From Shewanella hanedai (GTDB taxonomy: Bacteria; Pseudomonadota; Gammaproteobacteria; Enterobacterales; Shewanellaceae): a DNA stretch of 64,000 bases. The position numbers and the translations under genes were made by a program. Location of the stretch: positions 186,001-250,000 of the forward strand of contig NZ_VKGK01000002.1 in NCBI RefSeq assembly GCF_007197645.1, in the 5' to 3' direction. The first letter of the stretch is position 1. Each line of letters starts with the position of its first letter. This document shows, piece after piece, positions 57,872 to 64,000 of this stretch. Under the pieces are notes generated by a model that saw only the letters and a program-made list of their open reading frames with translations, was not told where the DNA came from and made no database searches.

Positions 57872-58177
57872 ATGAAAAATATACAAACAACGCTGCTAAC
57901 CATGGTTATATTCCTAATATTAGGTATCACCCTATACTTGGTTAGCCCTCCAAAATCAGCAAAGGAAGTGAAAACTTGGTCTTCATTTGTCTACCCTGCA
58001 GGGTATGAATCAGGCAGATATAAGAAAGTCGACAACTTTAGCGATTATGCCTCATGCAAGACTTACTCAATCGACAGCTCAATAAAGTTTGATCAATCTC
58101 CATGGGAATGTGGTCTCAGATGTAAGTTCGATTCGGGTCGGCAAGGGTTTCAATGTGAAACAATGAAAAGTAAGTAA
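57872..58177 (+). CDS. hypothetical membrane-anchored protein with four Cys
   Basis: The 101-residue protein has an N-terminal hydrophobic segment (LLTMVIFLILGITLYLV) that may be an anchor or signal. The exported part has four Cys (CKTYS, ECGLRCKF, QCET), which suggests disulfides. No family is recognised. There is a weak ribosome site. It lies in a region of small uncharacterised genes. Confidence 0.6.
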   Translation: MKNIQTTLLTMVIFLILGITLYLVSPPKSAKEVKTWSSFVYPAGYESGRYKKVDNFSDYASCKTYSIDSSIKFDQSPWECGLRCKFDSGRQGFQCETMKSK

Positions 58178-58399
58178 CCTCTATTGATAAAATCCATTAT
58201 TCTTTAGGGGTTCAGCAAGCATTCAAGTTATCTCAATTAAACTCTGCTCCAATATTTTAGGGAAACTCCCGAGCACATTGGAGCACATGAACTCGATGAG
58301 GAAGAGCTTGGAATGTCGCAGCTTGACTGCAATGAATATGAGGTAGAACAAGGTCAGAAACCCTGTGCAAACTAAAGAAAGGACATTTTGGAGACCAGA

Positions 58400-58420
58400 A
58401 AGCGAGGAGGAACCTCGCTT
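58400..58420. terminator. hairpin at the end of the DUF4240 gene
   Basis: AAGCGAGG pairs with CCTCGCTT across a five-base loop, just past the stop of the minus-strand gene. T-rich sequence is weak. Confidence 0.5.
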
Positions 58421-58445
58421 CTGCTTTGAATCCTACAATCCTCAA

Positions 58446-58955
58446 TTAAAAAGGAAAACGTTGACTCAATTGAGGGTAGGTACTTTTCAGTAACTTCTTC
58501 TTAGTTGAAAATTTCTTACCTTGAGGAGACACCATTCCTGATGGCACAAAAGGCAATTCATCTCCGTTTCTATCCTCAAAAATTTGTCCAGCGATCAGAT
58601 CATATTCATCGAGAAAAGGATAGGCGTAACCGTCTTTTTCAGGCCACTGTGACAATGTACCCAACGCATCAGGAGCGTCGATCACTTTGTCATACCACTC
58701 TTTGCCTAATGAAATGAGGAAGCAGCGAAACTCAGCAAAAGCATATTCAGATTCACAGCCTGTGATAATGTAAGCAGCGCCCCACATTGACCAGAAATAA
58801 GAGCGTCGCATCTGCTGGCCAAAAATTTTATCAAACTCGACTAATTCATCATCACTTAATGGCTCAAGTTTAGCTTTTAAATTATCAGCTAAACTAATCT
58901 GATCTTGCTCCGGTGTCGTTCTTGTCACCAGCTGCCAAAACTCTGCTTCAGTCAT
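58446..58955 (-). CDS. DUF4240 family protein
   Basis: The 169-residue soluble protein matches DUF4240: it starts TEAEFWQLVTR, has WGAAYIITGCESEYAFAEFR and ISLGKEWYDKVIDAPDALG. Members are often found in variable regions and may be immunity-type proteins, but the function is not established. There is no signal peptide. Confidence 0.8.
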   Translation of the reverse strand: MTEAEFWQLVTRTTPEQDQISLADNLKAKLEPLSDDELVEFDKIFGQQMRRSYFWSMWGAAYIITGCESEYAFAEFRCFLISLGKEWYDKVIDAPDALGTLSQWPEKDGYAYPFLDEYDLIAGQIFEDRNGDELPFVPSGMVSPQGKKFSTKKKLLKSTYPQLSQRFPF

Positions 58956-59109
58956 ATCTATCTCATCAAGGTAAACTCAGCCCTATTCTAACTAATTCAT
59001 CTTATCAGAGCAGTAAAATTCATACTCTATTGGGCAAGACAAACAAACTTTGACTCTATCGGTTGATTTTTTTACACTCCCCCAAATATTCAGCCTGACG
59101 AGTTATGTA

Positions 59110-59499
59110 ATGAAAAAACCCACATTCGCCCTCAGCCTCATTATGATCTTGTATGCAGTACTTGCGGCGATTGCAACATGGCGAGCCATCAATATCCAAG
59201 TGTTCGATCTCTTTTCATTTGGTGTTGTACCGGTTTTATTTGGCTTAGTGTTAAGAAGCAGTTGGGCAAGTATCGCTTTTAAAGTCTATTTAGCGATCCA
59301 AACCTTAGGATTAACAGCCTTAGCAGGCACCGCCATTATCGCTTATCAAATATCTCCGCAAGATGTAAAAGTGGTATTCAATAATGTTGAGATACCGGTG
59401 CCTTTAATCGCAATCACGGCGAGTTTAGCGTTAGCATTTCAATTTTGGGTCGCTTTTTCTCCGTCCACCAAGAGATACTTATCAGCCACCTCAGAATAA
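59110..59499 (+). CDS. small integral membrane protein
   Basis: From the ATG at 59110 the product is 129 residues with about four hydrophobic segments (FALSLIMILYAVLAAIAT, FSFGVVPVLFGLVLR, GLTALAGTAIIAYQI, LIAITASLALAFQFWVAF). A TTG 60 bases upstream could extend it, but that extension looks non-coding. No family is recognised. Confidence 0.65.
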   Translation: MKKPTFALSLIMILYAVLAAIATWRAINIQVFDLFSFGVVPVLFGLVLRSSWASIAFKVYLAIQTLGLTALAGTAIIAYQISPQDVKVVFNNVEIPVPLIAITASLALAFQFWVAFSPSTKRYLSATSE

Positions 59500-59510
59500 A
59501 AACGTCTATA

Positions 59511-59524
59511 AAGTTCGCGAACTT
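59511..59524. promoter_or_regulatory. perfect 14-bp palindrome AAGTTCGCGAACTT
   Basis: The perfect dyad lies between a small membrane-protein gene and the HU gene, about 130 bases upstream of the HU promoter. It could be an operator; no known regulator is assigned. Confidence 0.35.
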
Positions 59525-59649
59525 AGCGTCAATATCGGCCAACAATCAGCCAGAGAACACTTTCTGTGCATATTTTCGCCTTAAAGAGGCAAGAAGCGGC
59601 TTAAAGCGCTTTTAATATCAGATGTCTTATGGCATGTTAGTGACTGCAA

Positions 59650-59679
59650 TTACAACGAATACTGTGTGATTGGTATAAT
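59650..59679 (+). promoter_or_regulatory. sigma-70 promoter of the HU gene
   Basis: TTACAA (59650-59655) and TATAAT (59674-59679) are separated by 18 bases, 30 bases before the ATG. Confidence 0.65.
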
Positions 59680-59708
59680 TTAATCTACGGAAAGAAGAGA
59701 CTATTCAA

Positions 59709-59981
59709 ATGAATAAGACTGAACTTGTTGCAAAAATGGCTGAGCGTGCAGAACTGACTAAAACAGAAGCTGCTCGCGCACTAAAATCTTTTGAAGAGAC
59801 GGTTACAGAAGCGATGAAAAACGGTGATAAGATTTCTATCGTTGGATTTGGTTCTTTCGAAACTTCTAGTCGCGCTGCTCGTACTGGCCGTAACCCACAA
59901 ACGGGTAAAGAGATTCAAATCCCTGCCGCCACAGTACCAAAGTTTAAAGCCGGTAAAACATTGAAAGACAGCGTTAACTAA
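59709..59981 (+). CDS. HU family DNA-binding protein
   Basis: The 90-residue protein is a full HU/IHF-fold protein: helix-turn start MNKTELVAKMAERAEL, the conserved GFGSFE, and the DNA-intercalating arm RTGRNPQTGKEI with the usual Pro. It compacts and bends DNA as a dimer. Whether it is the alpha or beta subunit cannot be settled here. A promoter and terminator flank it. Confidence 0.97.
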   Translation: MNKTELVAKMAERAELTKTEAARALKSFEETVTEAMKNGDKISIVGFGSFETSSRAARTGRNPQTGKEIQIPAATVPKFKAGKTLKDSVN

Positions 59982-60004
59982 ATACGCCTTTTATTGTGAT
60001 AAAT

Positions 60005-60031
60005 AAAAACCTCTTAATTAGAGGTTTTTTT
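60005..60031 (+). terminator. HU gene terminator
   Basis: AAAAACCTCT pairs with AGAGGTTTTT and a T run follows. Confidence 0.9.
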
Positions 60032-60269
60032 GTGCCTTTTATTTTTAAAACTGCTCCTCTCCCACTAATTCAGCCCCTCCCCGTTGCACTAGATAAGTGC
60101 AACTTTGTACCATTTTCAACCACTTTGACGCAAAAACTCACGCTTACATTTATAAGTTCATGTTATTCATCTATAAAAAAAGTGGCACATTACTCGCAAT
60201 CCATAACGTAAATCCACTGCAGCAACATATAAGCCGCAGAGATATGATCTTTCACTATGGGGAATAAAG

Positions 60270-60959
60270 ATGAAACTAGCACTAACCAGCACACTAATAG
60301 CTTCAAGCATACTAACCAGCTTTTGTGCATACGCTGACGTAACCGCAAATATAGGCGCAACGTCTAACTATCTTTGGCGTGGAGTAAGTCAAACTCAAGA
60401 TGCAGTTGCTGTACAGGGAGGAGTTGACTACGAGCATGACAGTGGCTTTTACTTAGGAAGCTGGGCTTCTAATGTGGATTTTAGCGATGATACCAGCTAT
60501 GAACTCGATTTTTACACTGGGTATGCCGGCACGATAGGTGAAGAGTTTGGTTATGACATAGGTTACCTTTACTACGCCTATCCAGACAGTGATTCAAATA
60601 TCGATTTTGGTGAACTTAGCGCCGCGGTGAGCTGGAAATGGTTTACCTTAAGCTACTCACATGTTGTCAACGCAGGCAGCGATGTGGCCAGTGAACCATT
60701 AGATAATAAAGACATGGGATATCTTGACGCCAGTGTAAGTATCCCTCTCTCAGATACATTATCGATTGCGGCGCACTATGGATACTCTTCTGGCGATATC
60801 GTTACCGCGTGGTTTGGAGCTAGTCACTACTCTGATTATTCAATATCGCTCAATAAAGAGACCGATATAGGCGACATCAACTTTACGCTCAGCGACACAG
60901 ATCTCAATGGTGATGATCCAAAAGTCATTCTAGGTTATAGCTACAGTTTCGACCTATAA
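60270..60959 (+). CDS. TorF-family putative porin
   Basis: The 229-residue protein has a signal peptide (cleavage near SFCAYA). A beta-barrel-like pattern follows, with the TorF family opening VTANIGATSNYLWRGVSQTQ. It ends in a hydrophobic YSFDL, typical of outer-membrane strands. Family members are linked to nutrient or TMAO-type growth in other Shewanella, but the substrate here is unknown. GGGGAA precedes the ATG. Confidence 0.88.
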   Translation: MKLALTSTLIASSILTSFCAYADVTANIGATSNYLWRGVSQTQDAVAVQGGVDYEHDSGFYLGSWASNVDFSDDTSYELDFYTGYAGTIGEEFGYDIGYLYYAYPDSDSNIDFGELSAAVSWKWFTLSYSHVVNAGSDVASEPLDNKDMGYLDASVSIPLSDTLSIAAHYGYSSGDIVTAWFGASHYSDYSISLNKETDIGDINFTLSDTDLNGDDPKVILGYSYSFDL

Positions 60960-60976
60960 AGCATTTAACATGCATA

Positions 60977-61015
60977 CCCACCTTGTATGAAGAAAGTGAC
61001 ATAGAACAAGGTGGG
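60977..61015 (+). terminator. hairpin after the porin gene
   Basis: CCCACCTTGT pairs exactly with ACAAGGTGGG. A T run is absent, so termination is not certain. Confidence 0.5.
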
Positions 61016-61349
61016 TTCGAGCTTAACAAGCTGAAACCTACGTCATACAATTTAGTTAACTAACTGAATTAATGTTGTTTAATAATAAATAACATCGCGA
61101 TAAACTCATCAAAAATATTTTCATCTCATCCATCAAAATTGCTAACTAGATCTCACTTTTTCTCAGCGGAGCCTGATATCTTCCTCATCAGCGCTTACTA
61201 ATATGAAGTTTGCATTCCCGTTATCATTTAGTGAATGTTTTAAACTTGCAGCGCAAACAAATAACCAATCCCGACATGATTTTAAATGTCATTTTTACCT
61301 GTTAGCAAACTAAAAGTGCCAAAGGTATTTAACAAGTAAGGAGTTCGTT
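61016..61349. other. intergenic region, nothing recognised
   Basis: AT-rich sequence between the porin gene and the small envelope gene. No open frame with a good start, repeat or RNA is seen. It should contain the promoter of the small gene. Confidence 0.4.
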
Positions 61350-61520
61350 ATGGCTCAAATGATTGAACTTGCGCCCGACGATGTAGAAATAGAAGCCGTT
61401 GCTCAACCATCAAGAAGAGAGATGGATGATATCGTACACCGACGTTCAGTAAAGAAGCGTTTAGAAGATCTGCTAGCAGATGCTGAACTGCAACGCGCTA
61501 TGGGTGGAGATTTTTACTAA
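61350..61520 (+). CDS. PA3496-family small envelope-integrity protein
   Basis: The frame ATG at 61350 to TAA at 61520 encodes 56 residues: an acidic N-terminus (LAPDDVEIEAV), then RREMDDIVHRRSVKKRLEDLL and a tail QRAMGGDFY. The acidic-basic layout and the RLEDLL region match the PA3496 family of short proteins linked to envelope integrity. An AAGGAG site sits six bases upstream. Confidence 0.75.
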   Translation: MAQMIELAPDDVEIEAVAQPSRREMDDIVHRRSVKKRLEDLLADAELQRAMGGDFY

Positions 61521-61574
61521 TCCACCTCTCGATGACTGAATCTAGGCATAGACCTAGATTCAGACATAAGATCA

Positions 61575-63860
61575 CTATTTGAATATTTCAACAGCTATCG
61601 ATTTAGAGGTTGGCGTCCAGCTTAAATCTCCAACACTCTCCAACGGCACTAGCGGATTCGTTTCAGGATAATACGCAGCAACGTTGCCCCGCGGAATATC
61701 ATACTCAATCAAAGTAAAATCAGAAACCTGACGTAGCTTACTATCAGGCCAAAGTGAGTTGATATTCACACTGTCCATATGTGCTAGTCCTAAAAGTGCG
61801 ATATCTTCAGCATTCATCATCACCACTCTACGCTGACCATAGACGCCTCTGTATCTGTCATCTAAACCATAAATGGTCGTATTGTATTGGTCATGTGAAC
61901 GTAAGGTCTGCAGGACAAAAACAGGCCTATCGGTTAACCCATAAACAGATTCAGGCACAATCGAATCAGGTAATTCATGGGTCATAAACTCGGCTTTATG
62001 GCTCACGGTATTCCATACATATCGAGCCGCTGGATTGCCTAAATAGAAGCCACCTGGCTGTTGGATTTTATTGTTAAAATCTGCAAAACCGGGGAGCACA
62101 TCAGCGATTTTGTCACGGATATTGTCATAGTCGGCAATCATCTCAGACCAATCCACTAACTCCTCACCTAACGTCGCTTTAGCGATACCGGCGATGATTG
62201 CAGGCTCAGATAACATCTCTCCCAATTCGCTTTCAACCACTCCAGCAGAGGCGTGTACCATGCTAAATGAATCTTCAACGGTCACCTTTTGAGGACCACT
62301 TGCCTGCATATCAATATCAGTGCGTCCCAAACAAGGTAAAATCAGCGCCTGTTTACCCGGCACCAAATGTGTTCTGTTCAGCTTAGTCGCGATATGCACC
62401 GTTAAATCACAGCGACTTAACGCCTCTTCAGTCAAATCAGTATCAGGAGCGGCGGCGGCAAAGTTGCCGCCTAATCCGATAAAGACTTTGCTCTCACCCG
62501 ACAACATTGCATGAATCGCCTGCACCACATTATGCCCAGACTCAGCCGGAGGAGAAAAACCAAACACACGCTCAAGACTTGCCAGAAAAACCTTATTCGG
62601 CTTTTCGTTAATGCCAACCGTTCTGTCGCCCTGCACATTACTGTGGCCACGAACAGGACACAAGCCAGCACCAGGCTTACCTAGCTGCCCTCTTAATAAC
62701 TGTAAATTGACCAACTCTTGAATCGTTTGCACCGAATGTTTATGTTGAGTGAGCCCCATGGCCCAGGTGCAAATAACACGCTCAGATTTAAGGTGAACTT
62801 TAGCCGCTTGCTCCAGTTGCGCCTGAGAAAGCCCTGACTGTTCGATGATTTTATTCCAATTAGTGTTCTCAACCACCTCAAGGTAGCGCTCAATCCCCTG
62901 ACTATGCTCAGAGGTAAACGCATCATCAAACACGCCACTTCCTCCGCTCGCTTTATCATCCTTGTCCATCGCAATCATCGCTTTGACCATGCCTCTGATC
63001 GCAGCCATATCGCCACCCAGCTTAGGAGTAAAGTAGACACTACTGATAGGGGTTGAGCCATGAGTGACCATCTCAACTTTATCCTGAGGATTTGCAAAGC
63101 GTTCTAAACCACGCTCTTTTAGGGTGTTAAACGTAATGATTTGCGCACCGCGGCGAGACGCTTTATGCAGTGTGTCCAGCATTCTGGGATGGTTGCTACC
63201 TGGGTTTTGACCAAATACAAAAATAGCATCAGCATGCTCAAAATCATCTAAGGTTACCGTACCTTTGCCCACGCCAATAGAGGCGGTCAGTGCAACACCA
63301 GTGGCTTCATGGCACATGTTAGAACAGTCTGGAAAGTTATTGGTGCCATACAGCCTGACAAATAACTGATAAAGAAAAGCAGCCTCATTACTTGTGCGGC
63401 CAGAGGTGTAAAATTCAGCCTGATTTGGACTCGCTAATCCATTTAAGGTGCTCGCAATTAGCTCAAAAGCATCTGCCCATGAGATTGATTCATAATGGTC
63501 TGAATCCGAATTATAGGCCACTGGCTCCGCGAGTCGCCCTTGGGACTCTAAAAAATAGCCATCTTGTAACTTAAGCTGACTGACACTGTGCTGCTGAAAA
63601 AACTCAGCAGTCACTCGTTTACTGGTTGCCTCCCAGTTCACCGCTTTGGCGCCATTCTCGCAAAATTTAAAATGCCCTTGCTCACGGCTCTCACCCCAAG
63701 CACATCCGGGGCAATCAAAACCATAATCTTGATTGGTTTTCAGTAAGTTTCGAATGTTATTAGCAAGGTTTTCACTCTTAATCAGGTGCTTTGCCGTACT
63801 GGCTAACGCTCCCCATCCACCTGCGGCTTGATCATATTTTGCTATTCTTTTTTTTGTCAT
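61575..63860 (-). CDS. YdeP/FdhF-family molybdopterin oxidoreductase
   Basis: The 761-residue protein has the YdeP start: AAGGWGALASTAKHLIKSE, then DCPGCAWGES (Cys50 and Cys53). The molybdopterin domain includes YTSGRTSNEAAFLYQLF, FPDCSNMCHEATGVAL and FVFGQNPGSNHPRML. It resembles formate dehydrogenase-like enzymes but the substrate is unknown; YdeP of E. coli is linked to acid resistance. It is 18 bases downstream of fdhD, whose product supplies sulfur to the molybdenum cofactor, so both are probably one transcript. Confidence 0.92.
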   Translation of the reverse strand: MTKKRIAKYDQAAGGWGALASTAKHLIKSENLANNIRNLLKTNQDYGFDCPGCAWGESREQGHFKFCENGAKAVNWEATSKRVTAEFFQQHSVSQLKLQDGYFLESQGRLAEPVAYNSDSDHYESISWADAFELIASTLNGLASPNQAEFYTSGRTSNEAAFLYQLFVRLYGTNNFPDCSNMCHEATGVALTASIGVGKGTVTLDDFEHADAIFVFGQNPGSNHPRMLDTLHKASRRGAQIITFNTLKERGLERFANPQDKVEMVTHGSTPISSVYFTPKLGGDMAAIRGMVKAMIAMDKDDKASGGSGVFDDAFTSEHSQGIERYLEVVENTNWNKIIEQSGLSQAQLEQAAKVHLKSERVICTWAMGLTQHKHSVQTIQELVNLQLLRGQLGKPGAGLCPVRGHSNVQGDRTVGINEKPNKVFLASLERVFGFSPPAESGHNVVQAIHAMLSGESKVFIGLGGNFAAAAPDTDLTEEALSRCDLTVHIATKLNRTHLVPGKQALILPCLGRTDIDMQASGPQKVTVEDSFSMVHASAGVVESELGEMLSEPAIIAGIAKATLGEELVDWSEMIADYDNIRDKIADVLPGFADFNNKIQQPGGFYLGNPAARYVWNTVSHKAEFMTHELPDSIVPESVYGLTDRPVFVLQTLRSHDQYNTTIYGLDDRYRGVYGQRRVVMMNAEDIALLGLAHMDSVNINSLWPDSKLRQVSDFTLIEYDIPRGNVAAYYPETNPLVPLESVGDLSWTPTSKSIAVEIFK

Positions 63861-63877
63861 GATATCTACTCGCTAGA

Positions 63878-64000
63878 TTAAATGCCTTTGGTATAGACTC
63901 TTGGGGCGTCATTTTTGGTCAGGTGAAGCAAATTAATGTTATGTTTCTCAGCCCAAGAGACTGCCAAACTTGTAGGCGCAGACAAGCACACTAAGGTAGA
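63878..64000 (-). CDS. fdhD: FdhD, formate dehydrogenase sulfurtransferase (5' partial)
   Basis: Forty codons of the C-terminal end are present: SAPTSLAVSWAEKHNINLL, then RVYTKGI before the stop. The SAPTSLAV motif is typical of FdhD, which transfers sulfur to the molybdenum cofactor. The start is outside the window. It is upstream of the YdeP-type gene with an 18-base gap. Confidence 0.85.
   Translation of the reverse strand, partial: STLVCLSAPTSLAVSWAEKHNINLLHLTKNDAPRVYTKGI

Overview
The window looks like chromosomal DNA of a marine Shewanella or a close relative in the Gammaproteobacteria. The evidence is family-level: a 968-residue RapA, groES-groL, RraB, a TorF-type porin, YdeP/FdhD, a PA3496-type small envelope protein, and a 218-residue Qnr pentapeptide protein very like QnrA, a family native to Shewanella. 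No rRNA, tRNA, CRISPR array or complete insertion sequence is visible. Both ends cut genes: a cytochrome c protein enters at the left edge, and fdhD leaves at the right edge.

Bases 1-19,000 are the most accessory part. They hold a 23-copy, 16-bp tandem repeat directly upstream of an opine-dehydrogenase-family gene, a short GGGTCAG-type element, a MITE-like element with terminal inverted repeats, and an exported amidohydrolase. Next comes a cluster of a PD40 beta-propeller protein, a beta-lactamase-fold protein and a broken second copy of the PD40 gene. A divergent ToxR/CadC-like regulator beside it carries its own beta-propeller. After a long AT-rich gap and a lipoprotein 5'-nucleotidase come two genes with a defence flavour: a NERD nuclease whose zinc-ribbon tail is split off at a C9A8 homopolymer, and an ABC-type ATPase resembling the RloC/PrrC anticodon nucleases.

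Bases 19,000-36,300 are mostly core. They contain groES-groL with a sigma-32-like promoter, a MATE exporter followed by the Qnr-like gene, a DFSK-repeat exported protein, a large HExxH metalloprotease, a hybrid histidine kinase, a PhoH-family PIN-ATPase, and rapA.

Bases 36,300-49,300 include a second MITE-like element abutting a YqhA-family gene, a crotonase, and a response-regulator/CheC plus diguanylate cyclase pair. They also include rraB, a PlsC-type acyltransferase and a zinc-type uptake cluster (His-rich outer-membrane protein, binding protein, permease, His-rich small protein). No ATPase gene is present in that cluster. A MscS channel follows.

Bases 49,300-64,000 carry fhs, an aldo/keto reductase, a MaoC-like hydratase, cheD, a TraB/GumN protein, an EAL-CBS-GGDEF protein, small uncharacterised proteins, HU, a TorF-family porin and a YdeP-type molybdoenzyme with fdhD.

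The points most worth a second look are the homopolymer-split NERD gene beside the RloC-like ATPase, the block-structured minisatellite, the Qnr/MATE pair, the PD40 remnant truncated at a repeat element, and the ATPase-less zinc cluster.
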